64,000 bases of DNA, from positions 186,001 through 250,000 of the forward strand of contig NZ_BSKJ01000006.1 in assembly GCF_030159595.1 (NCBI RefSeq). Direction: 5' to 3'. This DNA is from Pseudomonas putida (lineage in GTDB: Bacteria; Pseudomonadota; Gammaproteobacteria; Pseudomonadales; Pseudomonadaceae). The notes under the pieces are model-generated. The model searched no databases. It saw nothing but the letters and a program-made list of their open reading frames with translations, and was not told the DNA's origin. Below, one piece after another: positions 44,792-53,428 of the stretch (the first letter of the stretch is position 1; each line of letters begins with the position of its first letter). The position numbers and the translations under genes are program-made.

Positions 44792-47700
44792 ATGGCGTTC
44801 ACCGACCCGTTCATCCGCCGCCCGGTGCTGGCCAGCGTGGTCAGCCTGCTGATCCTGCTGCTGGGCTTCCAGGCCTGGAACAAGCTGCAGATCCGCCAGT
44901 ACCCGCAAATGGAAAACGCCCTGATCACGGTGACCACCGCCTACCCCGGGGCCAATGCCGAGACCATCCAGGGCTACATCACCCAGCCGCTGCAGCAGAG
45001 CCTGGCCAGCGCCGAAGGCATCGACTACATGACCTCGGTGAGCCGGCAGAACTTCTCGATCATTTCCATCTACGCGCGCATAGGCGCCGACAGCGACCGA
45101 CTGTTCACCGAGCTGCTGGCCAAGGCCAACGAAGTGCGCAACAAATTGCCGCAGGACTCCGAAGACCCGGTACTCAGCAAGGAAGCCGCCGATGCCTCGG
45201 CGCTGATGTACGTCAGCTTCTACAGCAAGGAAATGAGCAACCCGCAGATCACCGACTACCTGTCGCGGGTCATCCAGCCCAAGCTGGCCACCTTGCCAGG
45301 CATGGCCGAAGCGGAAATCCTCGGCAATCAGGTCTTCGCCATGCGTATCTGGATCGACCCGGTGAAGCTGGCCGGTTTCGGCCTGTCGGCCACCGACGTG
45401 ACCAACGCCGTACGCCGCTACAACTTCCTCTCCGCCGCCGGTGAGGTGAAGGGCGAATATGTGGTCACCAGCATCAACGCCAGCACCGAACTGAAGTCGG
45501 CCGAAGCGTTCGCCGCCCTACCGGTCAAGACCAGCGGTGACAGCCGCGTGCTGCTGGGCGATGTGGCGCGGGTCGAGATGGGTGCAGAAAACTACGACAC
45601 GGTCAGCTCGTTCGACGGCACCCCGTCGGTGTATATCGGCATCAAGGCCACCCCGGCGGCCAACCCGCTGGAAGTGATCAAGGAAGTGCGGCGCATCATG
45701 CCCGAACTGGAAAGCCAGCTGCCCTCGGCGTTGAAAGTGTCGATCGCCTACGACGCCACGCTATTCATCCAGGCCTCGATCGACGAAGTGATCAAGACCC
45801 TTGGCGAGGCAGTGCTGATCGTCATCGTCGTGGTGTTCCTGTTCCTCGGTGCCCTGCGTTCCGTGCTGATCCCGGTGGTGACCATTCCGCTGTCGATGAT
45901 CGGCGTGCTGTTCTTCATGCAGATGATGGGCTATTCGCTCAACCTGCTGACCTTGCTGGCCATGGTGCTGGCCATCGGCCTGGTGGTGGACGATGCCATT
46001 GTCGTGGTGGAGAACATCCACCGGCACATGGAAGAAGGCAAAACGCCGTTCGACGCGGCCCTGGAGGGCGCCCGTGAAATCGCCCTGCCGGTGGTATCAA
46101 TGACCATCACCCTGGCCGCCGTATATGCCCCCATCGGCTTTCTCACCGGGCTCACAGGGGCCTTGTTCAAGGAGTTCGCCCTGACCTTGGCCGGGGCGGT
46201 GATCATCTCCGGCATCGTGGCCCTCACCCTGTCACCGATGATGTGCGCCCTGCTGCTACGCCAGGAGCAAAACCCCAGCGGCCTGGCCCACCGCCTGGAC
46301 GTGCTGTTCGAACGCCTGAAAGTGCGCTACCAGCGCCTGCTGCACGCCACCTTGGACAGCCGCCCGGTGGTGCTGGTGTTTGCCGTGATTATCCTGTGCC
46401 TGATCCCGGTGCTGCTCACCTTCACCCAGAACGAACTGGCCCCCAACGAGGACCAAGGGGTGATCTTCATGATGAGCAGCTCGCCGCAGCCGGCCAACCT
46501 CGATTACCTCAACGCCTACACCGACGAATTCACCCCACTGTTCAAGGCTTTCCCTGAGTACTATTCGTCGTTCCAGATCAACGGTTTCAACGGCGTACAG
46601 ACCGGCATCGGCGGTTTCCTGCTCAAACCCTGGAACGAGCGGGAACGCACGCAGATGGAGCTACTGCCGCTGGTGCAAGCCAAACTTGAGGAAATCGGCG
46701 GTTTGCAGATTTTCGGTTTCAACCTGCCCTCCCTGCCGGGCACCGGCGAGGGCCTGCCGTTTCAATTCGTGATCAATACCGCTGGCGACTACCCGGCACT
46801 GTTGGAGGTGGCCCAGCGCATCAAGGCCCGCGCCCAGGAGTCCGGCAAGTTCGCCTTCCTCGACATCGATTTGGCCTTCGACAAGCCCGAAGTGGTGGTG
46901 GATATCGACCGGGCCAAGGCAGCGCAGATGGGGGTATCGATGGACACCCTCGGCGGCACCCTGGCTACCCTGCTGGGCGAGGCGGAAATCAACCGTTTCA
47001 CCCTCGAAGGCCGCAGCTACAAGGTGATTGCCCAGGTCGAACGGCCGTACCGCGACAACCCCGGCTGGCTGAACAACTACTATGTGAAAAATGATCAGGG
47101 TCAGATGCTGCCGCTGTCGACCCTGATCACCCTCACCGACCGCGCCCGCCCCCGCCAGCTCAACCAGTTCCAGCAACTGAACTCGGCGATCATCCAAGGC
47201 GTGCCCATGGTCAGCTTGGGCGAAGCGCTGAAAACCGTGCAGGACATCGCCCGCGAAGAGGCCCCGGAAGGCTTCGCCTTCGACTATGCCGGCGTGGCAC
47301 GCCAGTATGTGCAGGAAGGCAGCGCGCTGTGGGTCACCTTCGGCCTGGCACTGGCGATCATTTTCCTGGTGCTGGCGGCACAGTTCGAAAGCTTCCGCGA
47401 CCCGCTGGTGATTCTGGTGACAGTGCCGTTGTCGATCTGCGGGGCGCTGCTGCCGCTGTTCCTGGGCATATCGAGCATGAACATCTACACCCAGGTCGGG
47501 CTGGTGACCTTGATCGGGCTGATCAGCAAGCACGGCATCCTCATCGTCGAGTTCGCCAACCAACTGCGTGAGGAACGCGGCCTGAGCGTGCGCGAGGCGA
47601 TCGAGGAAGCAGCGGCTATTCGACTGCGGCCAGTGTTGATGACCACAGCGGCGATGGTGTTTGGCATGGTGCCGCTGATTCTCGCGACCGGGGCCGGGGC

Positions 47701-47836
47701 GGTGAGCCGTTTTGACATCGGTACGGTGATTGCCACCGGGATGTCGATTGGCACATTGTTTACCCTGTTTGTGCTGCCTTGTATCTACACCTTGTTGGCG
47801 CACAAGGCCAAAGCCAAGGAACCGGCATTAGCCTAA
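44792..47836 (+). CDS. mexW: RND multidrug efflux pump (MexW-like)
   Basis: A 1014-residue hydrophobe/amphiphile RND transporter that exports drugs using the proton gradient. It has 12 expected membrane helices, two large periplasmic loops, and the proton-relay Asp pair in TM4 (VVDDAIVVVENIHRHMEEG). AGGAGG precedes the ATG, 10 bases after mexV. No outer-membrane factor follows, so it must share one encoded elsewhere. A hairpin terminator follows at 47841. Confidence 0.92.
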   Translation: MAFTDPFIRRPVLASVVSLLILLLGFQAWNKLQIRQYPQMENALITVTTAYPGANAETIQGYITQPLQQSLASAEGIDYMTSVSRQNFSIISIYARIGADSDRLFTELLAKANEVRNKLPQDSEDPVLSKEAADASALMYVSFYSKEMSNPQITDYLSRVIQPKLATLPGMAEAEILGNQVFAMRIWIDPVKLAGFGLSATDVTNAVRRYNFLSAAGEVKGEYVVTSINASTELKSAEAFAALPVKTSGDSRVLLGDVARVEMGAENYDTVSSFDGTPSVYIGIKATPAANPLEVIKEVRRIMPELESQLPSALKVSIAYDATLFIQASIDEVIKTLGEAVLIVIVVVFLFLGALRSVLIPVVTIPLSMIGVLFFMQMMGYSLNLLTLLAMVLAIGLVVDDAIVVVENIHRHMEEGKTPFDAALEGAREIALPVVSMTITLAAVYAPIGFLTGLTGALFKEFALTLAGAVIISGIVALTLSPMMCALLLRQEQNPSGLAHRLDVLFERLKVRYQRLLHATLDSRPVVLVFAVIILCLIPVLLTFTQNELAPNEDQGVIFMMSSSPQPANLDYLNAYTDEFTPLFKAFPEYYSSFQINGFNGVQTGIGGFLLKPWNERERTQMELLPLVQAKLEEIGGLQIFGFNLPSLPGTGEGLPFQFVINTAGDYPALLEVAQRIKARAQESGKFAFLDIDLAFDKPEVVVDIDRAKAAQMGVSMDTLGGTLATLLGEAEINRFTLEGRSYKVIAQVERPYRDNPGWLNNYYVKNDQGQMLPLSTLITLTDRARPRQLNQFQQLNSAIIQGVPMVSLGEALKTVQDIAREEAPEGFAFDYAGVARQYVQEGSALWVTFGLALAIIFLVLAAQFESFRDPLVILVTVPLSICGALLPLFLGISSMNIYTQVGLVTLIGLISKHGILIVEFANQLREERGLSVREAIEEAAAIRLRPVLMTTAAMVFGMVPLILATGAGAVSRFDIGTVIATGMSIGTLFTLFVLPCIYTLLAHKAKAKEPALA

Positions 47837-47840
47837 ACCA

Positions 47841-47870
47841 GCCACTTCGCGGGTAGATCCGCGAAGTGGC
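47841..47870 (+). terminator. Perfect hairpin after the RND operon
   Basis: GCCACTTCGCGG (47841-47852) pairs with CCGCGAAGTGGC (47859-47870) around GTAGAT, just five bases after the mexW stop. There is no T tract, so it may be a REP relic acting as an RNA stabiliser or weak terminator. Confidence 0.6.
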
Positions 47871-47880
47871 CAGCAAGGCA

Positions 47881-47920
47881 GATGCAAAGATGCAAAGATG
47901 CAAAGATGCAAAGATGCAAA
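47881..47920. repeat. Five perfect copies of an 8-bp tandem repeat
   Basis: GATGCAAA occurs five times in a row with no change (47881-47920). Copy number could vary by slipped-strand replication. It lies downstream of the RND pump and about 350 bases before the exporter start, not inside a gene. Confidence 0.95.
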
Positions 47921-48268
47921 TAGAAATACACTTCTCCGCAGTACAACCTAACAATTGCGCCTTCAAACGCCCCATCATTTAGATTCAAGCCTGATTTTGC
48001 TGCTTGGTGGTGAAAGACATAGTCACTCTCTCATCTAATTCGCACGAAAAATGTCAGCATCATAATACTTTGGCACCCGCGCCCTAGACGTCTTACAACA
48101 AAACCCAACCATTCTTAAAAACACCCGGTAAAAAGCCCTACAACCTCATCAGAAATTTCGCCACCCTGTTCGGCTTGTACATCCCGGGCTTAAAGCTACT
48201 ATCAAAAGCGCACCTATTTAATAATATGAACACAATGCATTGCAATTCAAGACAGCGGAACCAACAGC

Positions 48269-49456
48269 ATGAGTACAAACCAAAAATTTAAAACCATCAT
48301 TCTTCACCCATTGCTTTTGATTCTTTTATGCCTGTTAGGCGTTTTCCCTCTGGACGTCATACTTCCTTCATTCCCTGCGCTTGCAGAGGTGTTCAGAGTA
48401 GAGCTAAAGCAAATCGCCTACTCCGTAAGCTTCTTCGCGTTTGGCGTTGCTGTGGCGCAAATGGTGATTGGTCCCCTGTCAGATCGAATCGGTCGAAAAC
48501 GATTGCTACTCGGTGGCTTGGGGGTATCCATTGTCGGAGCGATTGGTTGTATATTTTCAACTGACTATAATACTTTCATGATATTCCGAATACTACAAGC
48601 TGCAGGCTGTGGAAGTCTCGTTCTAGGGCAGGCACTTGTACAAGACCTGTACAGTGGCAAGCAACGCAATACCATGCGTATCATATTAACGAGTGCCAGT
48701 GGTTCATTCATATCAATCTCACCGGTCGCCGGCGCTGCGCTCCAACAAATATTCGGCTGGGCAGACAGCTTTACGGCTTTTATTTCAATAGCTATTGTTG
48801 TCATGCTGCTTGCATGGGTGCTATTGCATGAAACTTCCGCATTACGCAGCAGTAACGCTGGCATTCAAAGCTATCTTCCCATGTTGCGTGACACGCTCTA
48901 TATAGCCTACTCCCTACAGGCCACTTTAGCGTTCGCCTGCCATTTTGCCTTCATCGTCATTGCACCATTGGTACTGATGGATCAGCTTGGCCTAACGCCG
49001 TATCTGTTTTCCGTTGTATTCATCGCCTATGGGCTGGCATATGTCATCGGTGGTGCGACTGCGACCTTCTTGAACAATCGCGTCAGCGCACAGGCTCAAA
49101 TCTGCACGGGATTCCTGCTTTTAGGTACCGCAGGGGTCACTCTATTGATTTGGCAGTGGGCAGCAGGGCTATCGGTAGCTGGCCTCATGATACCGATGAT
49201 CGTATGTACGGCAGGAACAACGATGGTAAGACCCGCCGCGGCTTCGCAGGCGTTGGCCCGTTATCCGCAACAGGCAGGAGCAGCAGCGTCGCTCAATACC
49301 ACATTGCTATTTGCCGGCGGTGGACTTTCCGGCACTTTGATTGCGTCAGCCGAGCATTTGCTTCCAATGAGCTTAGGAGTTCTATTCTTGAGCTGCGCCC
49401 TCAGCGGCTATCTGCTGCTCATATGCCTCAAGGGCAATAGCATGCAGCATTGCTGA
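48269..49456 (+). CDS. Bcr/CflA-type MFS exporter, atypical composition
   Basis: A 395-residue drug:H+ antiporter of the DHA1 Bcr/CflA group with 12 predicted helices. Helix 1 contains FPLDVILPSFPALAEVF, and the TM2-TM3 loop is IGPLSDRIGRKRLLLGG (motif A). Motif C-like SISPVAGAALQQIFGW follows. Its codon use and base composition are visibly poorer in G+C than all neighbours, and the leader is AT-rich, which points to horizontal acquisition. Substrates are unknown; family members export sulfonamides, bicyclomycin or peptides. The ribosome site is weak. A terminator follows. Confidence 0.87.
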   Translation: MSTNQKFKTIILHPLLLILLCLLGVFPLDVILPSFPALAEVFRVELKQIAYSVSFFAFGVAVAQMVIGPLSDRIGRKRLLLGGLGVSIVGAIGCIFSTDYNTFMIFRILQAAGCGSLVLGQALVQDLYSGKQRNTMRIILTSASGSFISISPVAGAALQQIFGWADSFTAFISIAIVVMLLAWVLLHETSALRSSNAGIQSYLPMLRDTLYIAYSLQATLAFACHFAFIVIAPLVLMDQLGLTPYLFSVVFIAYGLAYVIGGATATFLNNRVSAQAQICTGFLLLGTAGVTLLIWQWAAGLSVAGLMIPMIVCTAGTTMVRPAAASQALARYPQQAGAAASLNTTLLFAGGGLSGTLIASAEHLLPMSLGVLFLSCALSGYLLLICLKGNSMQHC

Positions 49457-49483
49457 CTTCTGCCGAAAACACCGACACAAAAA

Positions 49484-49519
49484 GCCAGAGGCCCCGCGAT
49501 TGCGGGGCCTCTGGCATTT
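49484..49519. terminator. Bidirectional terminator, exporter and small protein genes
   Basis: GCCAGAGGCCCCGC (49484-49497) pairs with GCGGGGCCTCTGGC (49502-49515). A5 precedes it and ATTTC follows, so it can end the exporter (rightward) and the ColR-linked operon (leftward). Confidence 0.85.
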
Positions 49520-49535
49520 CTAGCTCACACCGGGC

Positions 49536-49769
49536 TCAACCAAAAGGCCGCAACCCCTGGCGCATGCCGAACAGGAACAGCAACAAGTCCTGATCGGGCG
49601 CGGCCTGTGCCTGTTGCTGCGGTTTCACATCCCGCGGCAACGCGCACTGGTCGGCCATCTCGGCCTTGCTGAACACTGTCGGCCTCGGCTCTTCCCAAGC
49701 AGCCACCGCCACGGTGGTTACCGCCAGGCCAGCCACCAGGAACAAAGCTCGAGCTATTTCTAGTTTCAT
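49536..49769 (-). CDS. Small exported hypothetical protein, last gene of the ColR-linked operon
   Basis: A 77-residue protein with a signal peptide/anchor (residues 4-23, MKLEIARALFLVAGLAV) and a Gln/Ala-rich tail (KPQQQAQAAPDQDLLL). It starts at 49767-49769, overlapping the stop of inaA by one base (TAATG). In P. putida this position is the third gene of the ColR-controlled operon. Function unknown. Confidence 0.78.
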   Translation of the reverse strand: MKLEIARALFLVAGLAVTTVAVAAWEEPRPTVFSKAEMADQCALPRDVKPQQQAQAAPDQDLLLFLFGMRQGLRPFG

Positions 49770-50467
49770 TACTCTAACCCTTTGACAGCGCTGCCAAACG
49801 CCATCTTGTAAAAGTAGAGCAGCGTCTGCCATTCCGCGTCATTGATCGACGAATGGCGGCGCAGCTGACGCAGGTCGTTACCTGCCGCACGCTGGCAGCT
49901 GATACGCCGCCGGCACTTTTCCAGGTCCAGCAGTGCGACTTCGACGCGCGCCTGCTCGCCTTCGCCGATGACCTTGATGAATACATGCTTGCCATACAGG
50001 CAGCCGTGCTGCCAATGCCCCAGGTGCATGCGCGCCAGGTTGTCCGCCAAGTCCTTGAGCATGCGCTCATGCACCACCTGCGGGTAACGCTCGCGGGCAC
50101 CTTCGGCATGCCAGTTGTCGAGTTCGATAAAGCCGTCCAGTGCTTCGCTGACCAGCAGCGCACGCCACTGGTGGTCGGCATCGCGTTCGGCACCACAGAA
50201 GACGATACGCGGTACACGCACGCCCAGTTGCTCGAAGCTGTTCAGCGCATCGAGTTCACGCAATACGGTCGGCCGACCAAAAGGGTGCAGCAGGCTGCGG
50301 TAGATGTGTCCGACCTGGCGCTTGGCATACAGCAGCTTGCCATTGGCATCATTGAGGCGTTGCACGCCGCTCTCGCCACCGCGGCGCTGGTTAGGCTCCT
50401 CGACCCACTCGCCTTGCTGGCGCCAGTAAAAATCGAACCGCGACTCCCCTTTTTGGGCTACAGCCAT
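49769..50467 (-). CDS. inaA: InaA-like lipopolysaccharide kinase family protein
   Basis: A 232-residue protein of the WaaP/Kdo kinase-like superfamily, membrane-peripheral. Motifs include LYAKRQVGHIYRSLLHPFGRPTVLRELDAL and LVSEALDGFIELDNW. The catalytic-loop equivalent is HGCLYGKH: the usual HxD aspartate reads Cys. The later metal-binding motif is LLDLEKCRRR, which keeps the Asp. The ATG at 50465-50467 is preferred to an in-frame TTG one codon earlier. It lies 6 bases after the methyltransferase gene and belongs to the ColR-linked operon. Confidence 0.86.
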   Translation of the reverse strand: MAVAQKGESRFDFYWRQQGEWVEEPNQRRGGESGVQRLNDANGKLLYAKRQVGHIYRSLLHPFGRPTVLRELDALNSFEQLGVRVPRIVFCGAERDADHQWRALLVSEALDGFIELDNWHAEGARERYPQVVHERMLKDLADNLARMHLGHWQHGCLYGKHVFIKVIGEGEQARVEVALLDLEKCRRRISCQRAAGNDLRQLRRHSSINDAEWQTLLYFYKMAFGSAVKGLE

Positions 50468-50473
50468 CAAACA

Positions 50474-51154
50474 CTACCCCTTACGCAATACATAGACCCG
50501 CCACATGGCATAGAACGGCAGGAAGTCGAGGCGTTCCTGGATTCTGAAGCCGGCGGCCCTGAATTCTTCTTCGACCGTTTCGGCTGGTAACACGAAACGG
50601 TTCTGGTAATTGTCCTGCTCGGTCTTGGCACTGCGGCGCTGTTCCAGTTTTTTCCGGCGCCAGGCCTTGAAGTTGCCATCCACCCACAACGACAGAATCA
50701 CACTATCACGGCTAACCCGTTGAAATTCCGAAAGTATGGTCTTTCTGTGCGCCGATTCGCCAATGTGGTGGAACAGCCGCATGCAGAAGATGCTGTCTAC
50801 CGAATTGTCTGGCAGGTCGATGGCAAATGCCGAGGTTTGCAAGGGACGTACCCGTGCCACCACCTCTGGCGGTTGCGCGGCACAGGCTGTCTCGATCATC
50901 GCTTCGGAGTTGTCAGCACCGATGATCACACGGTTGGGCTTTTCTGCCAGCAGTGGCCAGAAGCGCCCGGCACCGCACGGCAGGTCCAGTACCAGGCCAG
51001 GTTCGCCGGCCAATGCCAAGGCGCGACGCGCCAACTGCTCATCTCGCTTGTGGGAAAGGCGTCGCGCCAGGCCGTCCTGGTGCTTGAGAAAGTACTCACG
51101 CGCATGGTCTTTGTCGTACTTCTCGGAAAATTCAAGCTTGATAGGGCTACGCAT
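50474..51154 (-). CDS. Class I SAM-dependent methyltransferase
   Basis: A 226-residue Rossmann-fold methyltransferase. Motif I is LVLDLPCGAGRFWPLL (about 53-68), followed by IGADNSEAMIETA and the motif post-I acidic residue, then SIFCMRLFHHIGE. The substrate is unknown. It is the first gene of a three-gene unit with inaA and a small exported protein, and a ColR-box-like sequence lies just upstream. Confidence 0.87.
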   Translation of the reverse strand: MRSPIKLEFSEKYDKDHAREYFLKHQDGLARRLSHKRDEQLARRALALAGEPGLVLDLPCGAGRFWPLLAEKPNRVIIGADNSEAMIETACAAQPPEVVARVRPLQTSAFAIDLPDNSVDSIFCMRLFHHIGESAHRKTILSEFQRVSRDSVILSLWVDGNFKAWRRKKLEQRRSAKTEQDNYQNRFVLPAETVEEEFRAAGFRIQERLDFLPFYAMWRVYVLRKG

Positions 51155-51220
51155 TGGGCATCTCCTGACTCCATTCCACCCACATTAGGTAGGCAAGCGT
51201 TGGAATCAGGTCATGCCAAT

Positions 51221-51236
51221 GTGAAAAAAATGTTGC
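51221..51236 (-). promoter_or_regulatory. ColR-box-like site upstream of the methyltransferase operon
   Basis: On the minus strand this reads GCAACATTTTTTTCAC, which fits the ColR consensus YYNASNNYTTTTTCAC at all but the first position. It is 67 bases upstream of the methyltransferase start. In KT2440 the same operon is, as I recall, a ColR target. Confidence 0.65.
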
Positions 51237-51261
51237 GCGCCCGATGACCTGTTACAAGAGA

Positions 51262-52572
51262 TTACTCGACCAACGCGTCCGAGTCGCTCTTGGCTGCGGA
51301 ATTACTCAAGTCCACCTGGAAACGACAACCGTGCGGCAAGGTGGATGTCAGGGTGACATGCCAGCCCTGGTCGTCACAGATCCTCTGCACCAGCGACAGC
51401 CCCAGGCCCAGGCCCTCGCCGCGCCGCTCATCGCCACGTACGAACGGTTTGAACATCGCCTCGCGCTGTTCTTCGGGGATGCCCACGCCGCTGTCTTCCA
51501 CACTGAAGCCATTGGCCTCCAGGCTTAAGCGGATATAGCCACCGTCAGTATAGTGGGCGGCATTGCGCAGCAGATTGCCCATCACCGACTGCAGGAACGT
51601 GGCGTTGTACAACACGGGGCTGGCGCTGACGCGTCCGTCGAAATACAGGGTGAGGCCCTTCTGCTCGATAGTGTCGCGCCACACACCGATGAGTTCGTCG
51701 GCCACTTCCCGCAGGGTTGCCCTCGAGGCCACCGCGCCCTCATCACGTTGCGCTCGGGCCAGCATCAGGAAGGTCTGGACCAGCTCACGCATTTCTTCCG
51801 TAGCCCGCGCCACGCGCTCGACCTGGCTGCGCGAACGTGCGTCCAGCGTCGGGTTTTCCATCAGCAGTTCGCACGAGGTGGCCAGCACCATCAAGGGCGT
51901 GCGCAGTTCGTGGCTGACATCGCTGGTGAACAGCCGCTCGCGGGTCAGCGCGTCGCGCAGGCGGCCCAAGGTATCGTCGAAGGCTACCGCCAACTGGCCT
52001 ACTTCGTCCGCCGCATAGTCCGGCGCCAGCGGTGGGGCCAGGCCCAATAACTGGTCGCGATGCCGCACCTGGCGCGCCAGGCGCACGACCGGTGCCATCA
52101 CACGGCGTGCCACCAGCCAGCCAAGGATGACCGCCAGCACCAGGCTGAGCACGAAGCCCACCACCACCACGGCGAACAGCACGCGCTCACGCTCTTCGAA
52201 ATCGCTCTGGTCCTGCAGCAGCACATATCGGCGGCCATCGACGATCTCGACCATGGCGTGGTACGACAGCTGATCGCGGAACACTTCGTGGAAGCCCCGG
52301 TCGAGGTGGCGCAGGTCCTTGGGCAGTTCGAAATCGTCTCGCCCACCGCTGAAGTAGAACAGTTGGTCGGGGCGTGGCCGGTGGCTCCAGTCGCTGACGC
52401 TGTCCATGCGCAGCAGGCGCTGCAGGTCGCCACCCAGTACCGAGGAAATCAGCCGCTCTTCAACCAGGTGCACGGTGGCGACGATGCCAAAGGCGAAGGC
52501 CCCGGCCACCAGCGCACTCATCAACGCAAAGGCGATGATGATGCGCTGGGCAAGGCTTTGCTTAAACTCCAT
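51262..52572 (-). CDS. colS: ColS sensor histidine kinase
   Basis: Inner-membrane sensor that activates ColR in response to excess Zn2+, Fe3+ and related metals and supports membrane stability and root colonisation. The 436-residue protein has TM1 (9-31), a periplasmic domain (32-131), TM2 (132-153), HAMP, a HisKA box with His221 in SHELRTPL, and an HATPase with GVGIPEEQREAMFKPF and GLGLGLSLV. The metal-sensing residues His35, Glu96 and the ExxE pair Glu126/Glu129 reported for ColS are all present. The ATG at 52570-52572 lies inside the end of colR (11-base overlap). Confidence 0.93.
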   Translation of the reverse strand: MEFKQSLAQRIIIAFALMSALVAGAFAFGIVATVHLVEERLISSVLGGDLQRLLRMDSVSDWSHRPRPDQLFYFSGGRDDFELPKDLRHLDRGFHEVFRDQLSYHAMVEIVDGRRYVLLQDQSDFEERERVLFAVVVVGFVLSLVLAVILGWLVARRVMAPVVRLARQVRHRDQLLGLAPPLAPDYAADEVGQLAVAFDDTLGRLRDALTRERLFTSDVSHELRTPLMVLATSCELLMENPTLDARSRSQVERVARATEEMRELVQTFLMLARAQRDEGAVASRATLREVADELIGVWRDTIEQKGLTLYFDGRVSASPVLYNATFLQSVMGNLLRNAAHYTDGGYIRLSLEANGFSVEDSGVGIPEEQREAMFKPFVRGDERRGEGLGLGLSLVQRICDDQGWHVTLTSTLPHGCRFQVDLSNSAAKSDSDALVE

Positions 52573-53245
52573 CGCGGCCCTCGGCGAGGCGATAGCCGAC
52601 GCCATGGACGGTATGCAGCAACGGTTTTTCAAACGGTTTGTCGATCACTTGGCGCAGCTGGTGCACATGGCTGCGCAGGCTGTCGCTGTCAGGGCAGTCG
52701 TCGCCCCACAAGGCTTCTTCCAGTACTTCGCGGCGCAGTACATGCGGGCTTTTCTGCATCAGCACGGCCAGCAGCTTGAGGCCGACCGGGTTGAGCTTGA
52801 GCAGGCGGCCCTGGCGGGTAACTTCCAAGGTGTCGAGGTCGTAACTGAGGTCGGCCACCTGCAAGGTGCGGCGCCCTCCGCCCTGGGCACGGCGCAGCAC
52901 TGCTTCGATGCGCGCCGCCAGCTCCGACAGGGCGAACGGCTTGAGCAGGTAATCATCAGCCCCGGAGCGGAAGCCTTGCAAACGGTCATCCAACTGGTCG
53001 CGGGCGGTGAGCATGATCACCGGCGTGTCCCGGCGGGCGTCTTCGCGCAGGCGCTTGCACAAGGTATAGCCATCGATACCGGGCAGCATGATGTCGAGCA
53101 CGATCAGGTCGTAGTGTTCGGTGGCAGCCAGGTGCAGGCCGGACAGGCCATCCTGGGCGCAGTCAACGGTGTAGCCTTTCATACCAAGGTAATCGGCCAG
53201 GTTGGCCAGGATATCGCGGTTGTCTTCAACCAAAAGAATGCGCAT
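52562..53245 (-). CDS. colR: ColR response regulator
   Basis: OmpR/PhoB-type DNA-binding regulator of 227 residues. The receiver domain has Asp8/Asp51 (phospho-acceptor VLDIMLPG) and Lys in LLKPF; the winged-helix domain has VHQLRQVIDKPF. It controls envelope and metal-defence genes. AGGAGA lies before the ATG at 53243-53245. It is upstream of and overlapping colS, and divergent from the PAP2 gene with a ColR box between them. Confidence 0.95.
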   Translation of the reverse strand: MRILLVEDNRDILANLADYLGMKGYTVDCAQDGLSGLHLAATEHYDLIVLDIMLPGIDGYTLCKRLREDARRDTPVIMLTARDQLDDRLQGFRSGADDYLLKPFALSELAARIEAVLRRAQGGGRRTLQVADLSYDLDTLEVTRQGRLLKLNPVGLKLLAVLMQKSPHVLRREVLEEALWGDDCPDSDSLRSHVHQLRQVIDKPFEKPLLHTVHGVGYRLAEGRDGV

Positions 53246-53343
53246 CGGTTTCTCCTGTGCGGCGCTTCTCGCTGTGGTGCGCGGCAGGCGCAGCTTAAGG
53301 CCTATGCTTGCACGGTGCCAGCCCCCGGGAAAATTCACCGCAC

Positions 53344-53359
53344 TTGACGGTTTTTTCAC
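53344..53359 (+). promoter_or_regulatory. ColR binding box, perfect consensus match
   Basis: TTGACGGTTTTTTCAC matches the ColR consensus YYNASNNYTTTTTCAC at every position. It lies 70 bases upstream of the PAP2 start and about 100 bases from the colR start, oriented toward PAP2. It probably lets ColR activate the phosphatase gene and perhaps autoregulate. Confidence 0.8.
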
Positions 53360-53428
53360 TGATCCTTCACGGACACAGGATAGCGGGCGACCGACAATGC
53401 CCGATCTTTTTCGTGCCCTGGAGCCGCC

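Larger units (their letters stand above)
47837..48268. other. AT-rich spacer between the RND operon and the exporter gene
   Basis: This 432-base stretch begins with a hairpin and the 8-bp tandem repeat, then turns AT-rich (47921-48268) compared with its surroundings. I found no gene in it. Its last 40 bases lead into the exporter start with no clear ribosome site. MvaT/TurA could bind here. Confidence 0.6.

Noticed and set aside
47881..47920. CRISPR-like repeats
   Set aside because: The unit is eight bases with no spacers and no cas genes nearby; it is a simple tandem repeat.
47921..48268. A gene remnant in the AT-rich leader
   Set aside because: Several short frames exist, but none shows recognisable protein sequence or a ribosome site.
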